Origin: Akkermansia muciniphila | GTDB lineage: Bacteria > Verrucomicrobiota > Verrucomicrobiia > Verrucomicrobiales > Akkermansiaceae | Length of the DNA: 49,299 nt | Reading direction: 5' to 3' | NCBI GenBank assembly: GCA_945888515.1 | Contig: CAMDAD010000023.1 | Location: 1-49,299, forward strand | Shown here: piece after piece, positions 27,971 to 37,082 of the stretch | How the letters are laid out: every line of letters begins with the position of its first letter | How positions within the stretch are numbered: the stretch's first letter is position 1 | The notes under the pieces: generated by a model | Told to the model about the DNA's origin: nothing | Databases searched by the model: none | What the model saw: only the letters and a program-made list of their open reading frames with translations | Position numbers and translations under genes: made by a program

Positions 27971-29536
27971 ATGGCAATTACCATGTTTCTTCTGTTTGTG
28001 GTGGCGACGCTCGCGATCACTTTTGTAAGCGCACGAAAAAATACCGGCTCCAGCGCCTACTTTGCGGCGGGCCGTTCCATCACCGCCTGGCAAAACGGGC
28101 TGGCGGTGGCGGGCGACTACATGTCGGCGGCTTCCTTCCTCGGTATCGCGGGCATGATCGCTTGTTTCGGCTTCGATGGCTTCATGTATAGCGTTGGATT
28201 TCTCGTAGCGTATCTGACGGTGCTGTATGTAGTGGCGGAACCCTTACGGAATTCGGGGAAATACACGATGGCGGATGTTCTGGCCTATCGACTCAATCCT
28301 CGTCCGGTACGTGCGATGGCGAGTCTCAACACTCTCTGTGTTTCGCTGTTTTACATGATCGCGCAGATGGTAGGGGCAGGCGTGCTGATCCAGAAGCTGA
28401 TGCACGATATTCCTTTCATGCAGGAAACGATGGGCTATAATCTCTCGGTCTGCGGCGTGGGTGTGATGATGATCATCTACGTAGTCTTCGGCGGCATGCT
28501 CGCGACCACTTGGGTGCAGATCATCAAAGCGATTTTGCTGATTTCGGGGAGCTTGTTCTTGAGTGTGTTGGTGCTACGCCAGTTCGGTTATAGCTTTGCA
28601 CAGTTCTTCGATGCCATCACGCAGATCAAGATGACAGCGGCGGATGGGCAGCAGGTAGTGAAAAATTTCCTCGATCCCGGCATGAAGTTCAAGAACCCGT
28701 GGGAGTCTGTTTCGTTAGGCGCGGCCTTGCTCTTCGGCACTGCGGGACTACCACACATCCTGATTCGCTTTTACACCGTGCCGGATGCCAAAACCGCTCG
28801 TTCCAGTGTGGTCTGGGCGATGTGGATTATCGGCGGATTTTACATCATGACAACCTTCTTCGGATTCGGTGCGGCGGCCTTGATCGGCCCCGATATCACC
28901 AATCCTAACCCTAATATGAGCGCACCGATGCTAGCGCAGTTGTTAGGTGGTGAGTTCTTCTTTGCTTTCATCTGTGCAGTGGCATTTGCGACGATTCTCG
29001 CCGTAGTGGCTGGCCTGACCATCAGCGCCAGCACGTCGTTTGCGCATGATTTTTACAGCAACGTCATCCATCACGGCAAGGAACCACGTCCGGGCATGGA
29101 AGTGAAAGTAGCGCGCATTACGGCGTTCTCCATTGGCGCACTATCCATCGTATTGGCTATCCTGCTAGGACCCAAAGTAAACGTGGCGTTTCTCGTCGGA
29201 CTGGCCTTCGCTGTGGCTGCCTCTGCGAATTTGCCAGCGATCATTTTTTCGGTGTTCTGGAAACGATTCAATACGATGGGCGCTTTGTTTGGACTGGGTG
29301 GTGGATTGGTTTCCTCGCTTGGCCTGATTCTCGTCAGTCCCGTGGGAATGTTTGGCAAGGAGGGGGCTTGGTTCCCGCTGGAGAATCCGGGGATTGTCAG
29401 TATTCCCCTAGGTTTCCTGTTTGCCATCATCGGCACCATGATCGGAGGTCGCGAAGCCAATGCGGAAGCGAAGTTCGATGAACTCTCGGTCCGCTCGCAC
29501 ACCGGACTAGGCGCGGAGAAAGCGAGTAGTCATTGA
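27971..29536 (+). CDS. actP: Cation/acetate symporter, ActP-like (solute:sodium symporter family)
   Basis: A 521-residue, ~13-helix transporter that uses a cation gradient to take up acetate or a related monocarboxylate. Family marks include the first-helix loop GSSAYFAAGRSITAWQNGLA, the unwound helix DYMSAASFLGIAGMI, the polytopic centre FGTAGLPHILIRFYTVPDA and SASTSFAHDFYSNVI. The tail is short and polar. The start ATG lies 28 bases after the DUF485 gene, giving the usual yjcH-actP pair. Substrate is taken from family and partner; other short carboxylates are possible. Confidence 0.9.
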   Translation: MAITMFLLFVVATLAITFVSARKNTGSSAYFAAGRSITAWQNGLAVAGDYMSAASFLGIAGMIACFGFDGFMYSVGFLVAYLTVLYVVAEPLRNSGKYTMADVLAYRLNPRPVRAMASLNTLCVSLFYMIAQMVGAGVLIQKLMHDIPFMQETMGYNLSVCGVGVMMIIYVVFGGMLATTWVQIIKAILLISGSLFLSVLVLRQFGYSFAQFFDAITQIKMTAADGQQVVKNFLDPGMKFKNPWESVSLGAALLFGTAGLPHILIRFYTVPDAKTARSSVVWAMWIIGGFYIMTTFFGFGAAALIGPDITNPNPNMSAPMLAQLLGGEFFFAFICAVAFATILAVVAGLTISASTSFAHDFYSNVIHHGKEPRPGMEVKVARITAFSIGALSIVLAILLGPKVNVAFLVGLAFAVAASANLPAIIFSVFWKRFNTMGALFGLGGGLVSSLGLILVSPVGMFGKEGAWFPLENPGIVSIPLGFLFAIIGTMIGGREANAEAKFDELSVRSHTGLGAEKASSH

Positions 29537-29744
29537 TGGCACTGAGCGCCCCAACGATCTAAAACCACTGGATGAAACGAATGCCTCGGAGCTACCTTCG
29601 GAGTCAACGGCTGAATCCAATTCCTTTTCACGCGCGCTCTTTGCGACCCTCGTCGAAGACTTGAGCGATCTAAATGAAGCAAGATTGGGTGGCAGCGAGA
29701 ACGCTACGGAGTTTTGGTATTCGATAGGATTGCAGCAGTGGTAG
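29532..29744 (+). other. Protein-like reading frame without an ATG, overlapping the end of actP
   Basis: A frame open from 29511 to the TAG at 29742-29744 reads like a real polypeptide from about 29532 on, with ETNASELPSESTAESNSFSR, then LFATLVEDLSDLNEARLGGS and ENATEFWYSIGLQQW. There is no ATG, GTG or TTG in phase before the body of it; an ATT at 29532 overlaps the actP stop. An ATG at 29536 in another frame (TGATG, overlapping the actP stop) runs only eight codons. This may be a small gene with an unusual start or one damaged by a frameshift near 29540. I do not recognise it. Confidence 0.3.
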
Positions 29745-29835
29745 GATTTGTTACTGAGCTGGACTCGTGATGTTTTCTTGCATTGCTCTTTTGCTATGGC
29801 ATGGTTCTCGTGCAAAGGAAAATACGATTCAAACG

Positions 29836-31065
29836 ATGATGTGGACGGAATATTGGCAGGAAATGGTAATTTTGATAACAGCGGTGGTATTGTCTTTCGC
29901 GTGGCAGGGATGGTCGTCTCGCCGGTTAAACCGTGAGGATGGTGGCGCGATGGCGACGATGGTGCGCTCCATCATGGAGACGGAGTTTCGTGAGAGTCGT
30001 CGCGAACTTCAAGAAGGCCTGCGCGTGAATCGAGAGGAAATGGCGCAGTCCTTACGCGATTTTCGTGGCGAACTGAATGAGATCCAGCGGCAAAAATTTA
30101 ACGAACTGGTGCAGAAGCAGGACGAACTGATCAAAGCGACGGAAGCGAGGTTGGAAAAAATGCGCGAGACTGTGGATGAAAAACTGCACAAGACTCTCGA
30201 GGAGCGCTTAGGGCAATCGTTCCAGCTGGTCAGCGAACGCTTGGAGGCTGTGCAAAAGGGATTGGGAGAAATGCAAACTCTGGCACTAGGAGTCGGTGAC
30301 TTAAAAAAAGTTCTGACAAATGTCAAAACGCGCGGAGTGCTGGGAGAGATTGCGTTAGGAAACATTCTCGAGCAGTTGTTAGCGCCTGAGCAATATGATG
30401 CCAATGTGAAAACCAAAATTGGATCGAATGATCATGTCGAATTCGCGGTGCGTTTACCGGGATTAGAGACAGGTGATCACTCACCGGTTTATTTGCCTAT
30501 CGACGCCAAGTTTCCCCAGGAGGATTACTTGCGTTTGCAGCAGGCGTATGATGAGGGCGATGCCGCCACCGTCGAGACCGCGGGGAAAGCGCTGGCGCAG
30601 TCGGTGAAAAAATTCGCCAAAGACATACGGGACAAATACATTGACCCGCCCCATACTACGGATTTTGGTATCATGTTTTTGCCCATGGAGGGCTTATTTG
30701 CAGAAGTCGTGAGGCAGCCTGAGTTGGTGGCTCAGTTGCAGCGCGAGTATCAGATTATTGTTACGGGGCCAACCACTCTCGCGGCGATGCTCAACAGCCT
30801 GCAAATGGGATTTCGAACGCTTGCGATCCAGAAACGCAGTTCGGACGTGTGGCGCATACTCGGTGCTGTCAAAAGTGAATTCGGTAAGTTTGGAGGGGTT
30901 CTCGCGAAGGCTCAGAAAAAACTGAATGAGGCGAATCGAGAGATCGATGACTTAGTCGGCACCCGAACCAAAATCATGCTCAGAAAGCTGAAAAATGTCG
31001 AAACCATCGGTGGTGCGGAAGAACTAAATGAACTGGATTTCAGTGATGAGCCCGAGGAGTCTTAG
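29836..31065 (+). CDS. rmuC: RmuC-family DNA recombination protein
   Basis: A protein of about 409 residues. One N-terminal transmembrane helix (MVILITAVVLSFAWQGW) precedes a long coiled coil (about 30-160, rich in E, R, Q and L). A C-terminal endonuclease-like RmuC domain follows: GVLGEIALGNILEQLLAPEQ, LPIDAKFPQEDYLRL, DIRDKYIDPPHTTDFGIMF and GPTTLAAMLNSLQMGFRTLA. RmuC proteins limit inversion at short inverted repeats and are suspected nucleases; the mechanism is unclear. The frame opens at a GTG at 29767, but the ATG at 29836 puts the helix at the N-terminus as in relatives. Its last 26 bases overlap the convergent LysR gene. Confidence 0.9.
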   Translation: MMWTEYWQEMVILITAVVLSFAWQGWSSRRLNREDGGAMATMVRSIMETEFRESRRELQEGLRVNREEMAQSLRDFRGELNEIQRQKFNELVQKQDELIKATEARLEKMRETVDEKLHKTLEERLGQSFQLVSERLEAVQKGLGEMQTLALGVGDLKKVLTNVKTRGVLGEIALGNILEQLLAPEQYDANVKTKIGSNDHVEFAVRLPGLETGDHSPVYLPIDAKFPQEDYLRLQQAYDEGDAATVETAGKALAQSVKKFAKDIRDKYIDPPHTTDFGIMFLPMEGLFAEVVRQPELVAQLQREYQIIVTGPTTLAAMLNSLQMGFRTLAIQKRSSDVWRILGAVKSEFGKFGGVLAKAQKKLNEANREIDDLVGTRTKIMLRKLKNVETIGGAEELNELDFSDEPEES

Positions 31066-31993
31066 CTGTGCGATCTCCCTGAATCGGTTTTTTTCTCTCC
31101 CTTTTCATGCCCTTGGCTTTCATTGCTTCGATGAGTTCTCCGACCAGTGGATTGGGAAATCTTCTGCTCGGTGTCACCGCGTGAAAGGTTTCGCGTATTT
31201 CGGGAATTTCATGCGTCACCACGAGAGAACCGTTCGCAATTTCATCGCGAACCACCACGGGCGGCACCAAGGCGAGGCCGCCTCCCTGTCTTGCGAGCAA
31301 TCGTAACATGGCCATGTCATCGACCTCTGCCATGATCAAAGGTCGCACGCCTGCGGAGGCGAGGAGACGGTCAAATCCCGCGCGCGCGCTGTTCTCATGT
31401 CCCGGCAAAACGAGAGGCACATCAGCGAAATCACGAGGGAAGCGCAGACGCTTTTTTTTCCATTCCGGTTTACCCACCAGTGCGACGGACTGATCGGCGA
31501 GGCGATGATTGTGCCATGGTGTTTGTGCGTCACGATGCACGGCCACATTCGACAACACCAAATCTACTTCGTGCGCCTGCATGGCTAGCAATAATTCCGA
31601 TAGAGATCCTGAGCGCAGCACCAATTCCACCTCAGGACGATTCAGCACGGGAGAAACGAATTGCAGAAGGAAATTTCTTGATAGTGTTGCGACCGCTCCC
31701 ATGCGCAGTATTTGGCGACGAGCGCCTACGCGGTGACTCATGACATCCATCAATTCTTCTCCCGCGCGCCCGATCACATCGGCATAGTCCAAAGCCATGC
31801 GCCCGGCTTCGGTCAATTCCAATCCTCCGTGATGCCGATCGAACAATGCATGTCCGAGACTCTCCTCGAGTTGTTTCAACTGCACGCTCAGGGCGGGAGG
31901 AGAAAGGCTCAGCTTGCGCGCTGCGCGTGTCAGGTTGAGCTCGGTGGCAATGACGCGGAAGTAGCGCAGATGATGATAGTTGAGAAAATTCAT
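31040..31993 (-). CDS. LysR-family transcriptional regulator (NhaR-like), next to the DAB operon
   Basis: A 317-residue regulator. The winged helix-turn-helix is at residues 1-62 (LNYHHLRYFRVIATELNLTR, then ALSVQLKQLEESLGHALFDR), followed by a linker helix and a periplasmic-binding-like effector domain (about 95-300). The FLNYHHLRYF start resembles NhaR and related LysR proteins. It is divergent from dabB, 84 bases apart, so by LysR habit it probably controls both itself and dabBA. A candidate operator lies in the gap (32004-32020). The effector is unknown. Its 3' end overlaps rmuC by 26 bases, tail to tail. The last ~20 residues are basic and polar and may be non-essential. Confidence 0.92.
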   Translation of the reverse strand: MNFLNYHHLRYFRVIATELNLTRAARKLSLSPPALSVQLKQLEESLGHALFDRHHGGLELTEAGRMALDYADVIGRAGEELMDVMSHRVGARRQILRMGAVATLSRNFLLQFVSPVLNRPEVELVLRSGSLSELLLAMQAHEVDLVLSNVAVHRDAQTPWHNHRLADQSVALVGKPEWKKKRLRFPRDFADVPLVLPGHENSARAGFDRLLASAGVRPLIMAEVDDMAMLRLLARQGGGLALVPPVVVRDEIANGSLVVTHEIPEIRETFHAVTPSRRFPNPLVGELIEAMKAKGMKRERKKPIQGDRTAKTPRAHH

Positions 31994-32003
31994 GATTTTT
32001 TAT

Positions 32004-32020
32004 GTTAAGGTAAAGTTAAC
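32004..32020. promoter_or_regulatory. Candidate LysR operator between the regulator and dabB
   Basis: GTTAA-N7-TTAAC is a near-palindrome in the 84-base divergent gap, and it contains the T-N11-A pattern of LysR boxes. It lies 10 bases upstream of the regulator's ATG and about 58 before dabB, a position suited to autoregulation and divergent control. Based on pattern and position only. Confidence 0.45.
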
Positions 32021-32077
32021 GCAAAAATAAAAAACATGTCATTCCCTAAAACGCAAGAAATATTATGATGAGCAGCG

Positions 32078-33565
32078 ATGACAATCACTGACCTACTACT
32101 GCCGCTGTTGATTCCCTTGCCCACGCTTCTCTCTGGTTTTGTCGTACGTCTCCTGCCTAATCGGGCGCATGCGATTGCGCCCACCGCTGGCGCGATGACA
32201 TGTGGGATGGCGCTTTTGCTAACGATTTTGCCGCATCATGGAGATCCTGGGCTGTTTCGTTTCGATACTCTTTCGACTGTCATGGTGTTGTTAGTGTCTT
32301 TTCTTGGAGCTATCGTGTTGCGATTCTCTGCACGTTACCTCGCGGGTGACCGTGCTCTTCCTCGGTTCCTCTCATGGATGTGCCTGACTTTGTCATCCGT
32401 GGTGATCCTGGTGATTTCAAATCATTTGCTGCTGATGCTAGGCGCATGGGTGGCTACTAGTTTGTGTCTGAATCAGTTATTGTTGCATAATCCACATCGT
32501 GCGGGAGCGGTGTTTGCCGCGCGTAAAAAATTCGTTTTTAGCCGCATCGCGGAGATGTCCATGCTGGTTGCGATTCTTTTGCTGCACGCAGGACATCAGA
32601 CATGGCGAATCGATGAACTCGTTGCTTCTATCGCGACAGGCAATCATCAGGGCTTGGCTGTAGCCGCGCTGTTATTGGCCTTCTGTGCGATGCTTAAGTC
32701 CGCACAGTTTCCTTTTCACAGCTGGTTGCCTGATACCATGGATACGCCGACGCCAGTGTCTGCGTTCATGCACGCTGGTATCATCAATGGTGGTGGCTTC
32801 TTGGTGCTGAGACTTTCGCCGATCTTTGTGGCGGTTACTATTTCTCTGCACGCGCTGGTGATCGTAGGTTCCATCACGGCAGCTTTCGGAGCGATTGTCA
32901 TGCTGGCGCAGCCTGGGGTGAAGCGATCGCTCGCCTTCTCCACCATCGCCCAGATGGGCTTTATGATGATTCAGTGCGGTCTCGGAGCCTGGGGACTGGC
33001 GTTGTTGCATTTGGTGGCGCACTCGCTCTACAAAGCTCATGCGTTTCTGCATGCGGGCTCAACCATCGGAGCCATGCCCAGAGCCGCGGTGCCGCTGGCA
33101 ACTTCGGCGTTGGCACTGGGAGTGATGTCGGGGACAATTCTCGTATTTCTGGCAGTGACGACACTCCACTGGCTCGCGCCATCGGCAGCCATGATACCAA
33201 TGGCATTTCATCTCATACTGGCTCTCGCCATCGCTTACGGTATCGGGCGGGCGTGGTCTGGGCATCGGGCGAGCCTGACGCGCGCGCTAGTAGTCGCAAG
33301 CGGCATTGTTCTGTCATCGATGCTATTACACACGGCCGCAGGATTCCTTGTCACGGGCATGACAGAGCACAAGGCCCCGGCTTGGTTGATTGTCTGGGTC
33401 AGTTTTGTTTTCGCCATGCTCTTCCTCTTCCAATCGATGCTATGGCGCGCTTCTTCTCACCCGCTCGGCAGGAAATTATACGTCCACGCCCTCAACGGAT
33501 TTTACGTCGGCACTTTGGCCAATCGTCTTCTCGGAAGACTCTGGCCCTCACGCAACCATTCTTAA
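32078..33565 (+). CDS. dabB: DabB: proton-channel-like membrane subunit of the DAB inorganic-carbon uptake complex
   Basis: A 495-residue polytopic protein of the NuoL/MrpA antiporter family. The core motif FHSWLPDTMDTPTPVSAFMH, followed by AGIINGGGFLVLRLSPIF, and the downstream STIAQMGFMMIQCGLGAWGL are standard for proton-conducting subunits. Alone it could be called NADH dehydrogenase subunit 5, but no other nuo or mrp genes are present and dabA follows after 20 bases. In DAB complexes DabB couples cation (probably H+) flow to CO2 hydration by DabA, trapping bicarbonate in the cell. Length is normal for DabB. Expression is probably under the divergent LysR gene. Confidence 0.92.
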   Translation: MTITDLLLPLLIPLPTLLSGFVVRLLPNRAHAIAPTAGAMTCGMALLLTILPHHGDPGLFRFDTLSTVMVLLVSFLGAIVLRFSARYLAGDRALPRFLSWMCLTLSSVVILVISNHLLLMLGAWVATSLCLNQLLLHNPHRAGAVFAARKKFVFSRIAEMSMLVAILLLHAGHQTWRIDELVASIATGNHQGLAVAALLLAFCAMLKSAQFPFHSWLPDTMDTPTPVSAFMHAGIINGGGFLVLRLSPIFVAVTISLHALVIVGSITAAFGAIVMLAQPGVKRSLAFSTIAQMGFMMIQCGLGAWGLALLHLVAHSLYKAHAFLHAGSTIGAMPRAAVPLATSALALGVMSGTILVFLAVTTLHWLAPSAAMIPMAFHLILALAIAYGIGRAWSGHRASLTRALVVASGIVLSSMLLHTAAGFLVTGMTEHKAPAWLIVWVSFVFAMLFLFQSMLWRASSHPLGRKLYVHALNGFYVGTLANRLLGRLWPSRNHS

Positions 33566-33585
33566 AAATTGATCTACAGTAGCAT

Positions 33586-35931
33586 ATGAATACGATTGAA
33601 AATAAAATCACCATGGATTCCTTCGCTGATCTCAATTTTGCGATGAATGAGGCACTCGAACGCATTCCGCCTTTATGGCCGCTGGAGCATTTTGTGGCGG
33701 TGAATCCTTATATGGGATTGGCGAAGCGATCCTTTGCGGACGCCTGTGCGATACTGAGTCACACGGTGGGTAGGGCGCCGGTGCAGCAGCCATCCGAGTA
33801 TCTTTCGGCTTGGCATGAGGGACGAATCACCGCAGAGGATCTCGCTCTGGTTACGGATGAGATGTGGTCGAGGGAACGTTTGTTAGAAAGCATTAGCCAC
33901 ACGCAGCAGCAGACACCTGTACAACCGGTGGCGACCTTTGCTGATCTGTTAGACGATACGCTGCCGCACGCACACTGGAGCAACTTCATTTCTGAGGAAA
34001 TCGCGAAATGGTGTGCGGTGCAGTTTGATCGAAACCAGACGACATGGCTTTCTCCTTGGCGAGACCTAGGTCTTTTTGCGGCATGGAAAGCGGCGGCGGC
34101 AGAAGATCGTAAACCGGAAATTTTCGGAATGCCCGGATTTCGCGCGTTTGTCAGTAATCTGCCCGACGATCCCGAAAAAGTGATTTCGATTTGCCTCGCG
34201 CAGCTCGATCCTCAGAACGTGGATCTAGCGGATTTCTTGCATCGACAACTTTGCCGAATTTCTGGATGGGCGGGGCATGTGCGTTACCTTGTGCGTGAAG
34301 ACCAGATGCGCGGAAAGGACAATCCTATGCTAATCGAACTCCTCGCGATCTGTCTTACCTACGATGCGGCATTACACCAGGCATTTGGCAGTGATCCGAA
34401 AATCGCTTCAGCATGGAAACGTCGGACCGTGAAATGGGAGCAGGATTCACGCCATGATGCGATGGCCTACTGGCAGCGCGCGTATGAAGCAGGCTACCAG
34501 AGAAAACTCGCTGCAGAACTCGCAGCACAGCCATCGATGACGAGTCCGGAACGTCCGCGCGTGCAAGCGGTGTTTTGTATCGATGTCCGCTCGGAGATCG
34601 TGCGTCGTCATCTGGAAGCGGCTCTTCCCGGCATCAAAACATTGGGTTTTGCCGGCTTCTTCGGTTTTCCGGTGTCGCACCAACCGTCCCATGCGTGCAA
34701 ATCAGCATCGCGCTGCCCGGTGTTGTTGGTGCCGCCCGTGAATAGTTCTGAGCCTCGACCGGAAAACGCTGCTCGGATTCGATCTGAGCGCGGAGCGTGG
34801 AAAGCATTTCAAAATTCTGCGACTTCCTGCTTCACATTCGTCGAATCGTTAGGGCTTGCATTTTCGGGAGGGCTCCTGAAACGGCAGCAACATTCCGATC
34901 CGGGCATCGCGCCTGCGCCAGAGATCGTAGGACTCTCTGCGCGAGAAGTGGCTGCGATCGCTGAGGGAGCTTTGCGAGGCATGAGCTTGACCGGAAATTT
35001 TGCGCGCTTGGTGATGATCACTGGCCATGGCAGCCACAGTGCCAACAATCCTTACGCATCGTCATTGGACTGCGGTGCTTGCGGTGGGCATGGTGGTGAG
35101 GTGAATGCCCGTTTAGCAGTGCAAGCGCTCAATGATCACGAGGTCCGCAAGGTGTTGGCAGAAAGCGGAATTTTCATTCCCGAAGACACCCACTTCCTCG
35201 CTGCCCGTCATGATACATTGAACGATGATTTCCTGCTTTATGATCTCGAGGCTTTTCCCGTATCCCATCATGGCGAGCTTGCAGAACTGGAAGCGGCTTT
35301 GCGCAAAGCGAGCGCGGCGACTCAGCGCGAGCGTGCGGGGCGACTGGGATTAGGGGATTTGGACGATGAGTCCTTGGACATCGCCGTGCGCGCGCGCGGC
35401 ACAGACATCGCGCAGATTCGTCCCGAGTGGGGACTGGCAAACAATGCGGCCCTGATCGCCGCACCACGGGCCCGCAGTGCCGCGCTGAAACTTGATGGAC
35501 GCGTTTTCCTTCACGAGTATGATCCGTCATTGGATCCCGCATCCAAGATCCTCACTGTGATTCTCACGGCACCGGTGGTGGTGGCGAGCTGGATCAACCT
35601 ACAGTATTATGCATCGCGCATCGACCCCGAAAATTTTGCGGCAGGGGATAAAACCATTCATCAAGTCGTTGCGGGCGTGGGAGTCATTGAGGGCAATGCG
35701 GGAGACCTGCGCAGCGGCTTGCCTCTGCAGTCCATCCACGATGGTCAGAAATTCGTGCATGAACCAAGACGACTGACCGTTTACATTGAGAGTGAAACGG
35801 AGCGGATCGATGCCGTGCTCGACGCACATCCTCAGGTAAAACAACTATTCGATCATCAGTGGATTCATTTGATCGCGCTGATGGGAGAAACGGCTCAGAT
35901 GCGAGATCGCGGGAAATGGCGCAAGATTTGA
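33586..35931 (+). CDS. dabA: DabA: vectorial carbonic-anhydrase-like subunit of the DAB complex (DUF2309)
   Basis: A 781-residue peripheral membrane protein. The four predicted zinc or active-site ligands are all present with the spacing of characterised DabA2: Cys331 and Asp333 in VFCIDVRSE, His481 in MITGHGSHSANNP and Cys496 in SLDCGACGGHG (the Cys-Asp pair 2 apart, His to Cys 15 apart). The N-terminus PPLWPLEHFVAVNPYMGL is the conserved UPF0753 start. DabA hydrates CO2 to bicarbonate in one direction, driven by DabB. The C-terminus is membrane-associated in character (ILTVILTAPVVVASWINLQY). It is encoded with dabB in a two-gene operon. All key residues are intact, so it is probably functional. 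Confidence 0.94.
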   Translation: MNTIENKITMDSFADLNFAMNEALERIPPLWPLEHFVAVNPYMGLAKRSFADACAILSHTVGRAPVQQPSEYLSAWHEGRITAEDLALVTDEMWSRERLLESISHTQQQTPVQPVATFADLLDDTLPHAHWSNFISEEIAKWCAVQFDRNQTTWLSPWRDLGLFAAWKAAAAEDRKPEIFGMPGFRAFVSNLPDDPEKVISICLAQLDPQNVDLADFLHRQLCRISGWAGHVRYLVREDQMRGKDNPMLIELLAICLTYDAALHQAFGSDPKIASAWKRRTVKWEQDSRHDAMAYWQRAYEAGYQRKLAAELAAQPSMTSPERPRVQAVFCIDVRSEIVRRHLEAALPGIKTLGFAGFFGFPVSHQPSHACKSASRCPVLLVPPVNSSEPRPENAARIRSERGAWKAFQNSATSCFTFVESLGLAFSGGLLKRQQHSDPGIAPAPEIVGLSAREVAAIAEGALRGMSLTGNFARLVMITGHGSHSANNPYASSLDCGACGGHGGEVNARLAVQALNDHEVRKVLAESGIFIPEDTHFLAARHDTLNDDFLLYDLEAFPVSHHGELAELEAALRKASAATQRERAGRLGLGDLDDESLDIAVRARGTDIAQIRPEWGLANNAALIAAPRARSAALKLDGRVFLHEYDPSLDPASKILTVILTAPVVVASWINLQYYASRIDPENFAAGDKTIHQVVAGVGVIEGNAGDLRSGLPLQSIHDGQKFVHEPRRLTVYIESETERIDAVLDAHPQVKQLFDHQWIHLIALMGETAQMRDRGKWRKI

Positions 35932-36003
35932 CACAGCGGACGCAGGCCGTGATCTGTTGATTTTTTTCTTGTCCCCAAGCGTCTGCTTAGCCTTGCTTGG
36001 CAT

Positions 36004-36681
36004 ATGGAAATACAACCGATCGGGGTGATGCGCAGTTGCTTTGGGGAAAAGTTCGCCACGCCGCGCCAACCGGGCCTCTGCCCGAGTTCCTGGGGGCACA
36101 TCTCTTTTCACGAGCCATTTCGCGGTGAGGATTTTTTGCGAGGAATCGAGGGTTTTTCCCATGTTTGGGTGATTTTTGGCTTTCATGAAACGCATGACAA
36201 AGGGTGGTCGCCGACCGTGCGACCTCCGCGACTGGGAGGCAACCAGAGAGTGGGTGTCTGGGCAAGCCGTAGCACATTTCGCCCGAACGGGCTGGGGCTG
36301 TCGCTTTGCCGTATCGAGGGCGTCCATCCATCCGCGGATGGTCCCGTGCTGTTGTTAGGTGGTGTGGATTGCATCGACGGCACCCCCATCTATGACCTCA
36401 AGCCGTATTTGTCTTACGCCGAATCCGTGCCCGAAGCGCGTTGCGGATATGCGTTAGACGCGCCATTGGCCTTGACTGTAACCGTATCTAAGGCTGCGGA
36501 GGAGGCGTTCCGAAAATTGCCGGCGCGCGATCAGGCGATCCTACGTGAGTCTCTATCGCAGGACCCACGACCAGCTGTGCACGATGATAAAGCACGCGTC
36601 TACGGAGCGCGCCTGTGCGGAGTGAACGTGCGCTTTTCTGTGGATGACCAAGTGACAATTCTGGAAATCGAATCCCAGTAG
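36004..36681 (+). CDS. trmO: tRNA (N6-threonylcarbamoyladenosine-37) methyltransferase, TrmO (TsaA) family
   Basis: SAM-dependent N6-methylation of t6A37 in tRNA-Thr, which improves decoding of ACY codons. The 225 residues have the TrmO barrel signature: PIGVMRSCFGEKFATPRQPG at the start, IEGFSHVWVIFGFHE, then RPPRLGGNQRVGVWASRSTF and RPNGLGLS, DGTPIYDLKPYLSYAES and the C-terminal half GARLCGVNVRFSVDD. Length matches E. coli TrmO (~235). It is preceded by 72 bases after dabA and appears independently transcribed. Confidence 0.93.
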   Translation: MEIQPIGVMRSCFGEKFATPRQPGLCPSSWGHISFHEPFRGEDFLRGIEGFSHVWVIFGFHETHDKGWSPTVRPPRLGGNQRVGVWASRSTFRPNGLGLSLCRIEGVHPSADGPVLLLGGVDCIDGTPIYDLKPYLSYAESVPEARCGYALDAPLALTVTVSKAAEEAFRKLPARDQAILRESLSQDPRPAVHDDKARVYGARLCGVNVRFSVDDQVTILEIESQ

Positions 36682-36753
36682 CGAGCGGAAAGTTTCGAAG
36701 ACAGGGGATTTCGCGTTGCTATTGCCAGGGATTTGTGTTGCACTTCTCCTGTT

Positions 36754-37071
36754 ATGGCATCTCCTACAAACGTTCTCGCACAAGGCATCGAAATCATCGG
36801 ATCCGTTCGGTTCTCGAATGACATGATCATTGATGGCAAAATTGAGGGTCAGATCATGTCCGACAAAGGACGCGTTACGATTGGGGAAAATGCTTGTATC
36901 AAGGGTGACATCACAGCTGGCGAGGTCAAAGTTTTTGGCAAAGTCGAAGGAAAAATCGTTTCCGAGCGTTGTGAACTGAAAGCGAAGTCGCGTCTCGATG
37001 GAGATATCAAAGCGAAAATGTTCGCTATGGAAGAAGGCGCGCAGTTGGCGGGTCGCACGGAAATCGGCTAA
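36754..37071 (+). CDS. Bactofilin
   Basis: A 105-residue bactofilin (DUF583) from the ATG at 36754; the frame is open from 36733. The beta-helix repeats of this family are clear: GIEIIGSVRFSNDMIIDGKI, EGQIMSDKGRVTIGENACIK, GDITAGEVKVFGKVEGKIVS and LDGDIKAKMFAMEEGAQLAG. Bactofilins polymerise without nucleotides at the membrane and organise cell shape, stalks or envelope growth. The very short tails on both sides make it one of the minimal forms. It is convergent with the LysE gene, which ends 11 bases away. Confidence 0.92.
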   Translation: MASPTNVLAQGIEIIGSVRFSNDMIIDGKIEGQIMSDKGRVTIGENACIKGDITAGEVKVFGKVEGKIVSERCELKAKSRLDGDIKAKMFAMEEGAQLAGRTEIG

Positions 37072-37082
37072 CCCGCACGCTC

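Noticed and set aside
29507-29815. 102-residue minus-strand frame between actP and rmuC
   Set aside because: Ser-rich sequence without family resemblance; the opposite strand over the same stretch is more protein-like.
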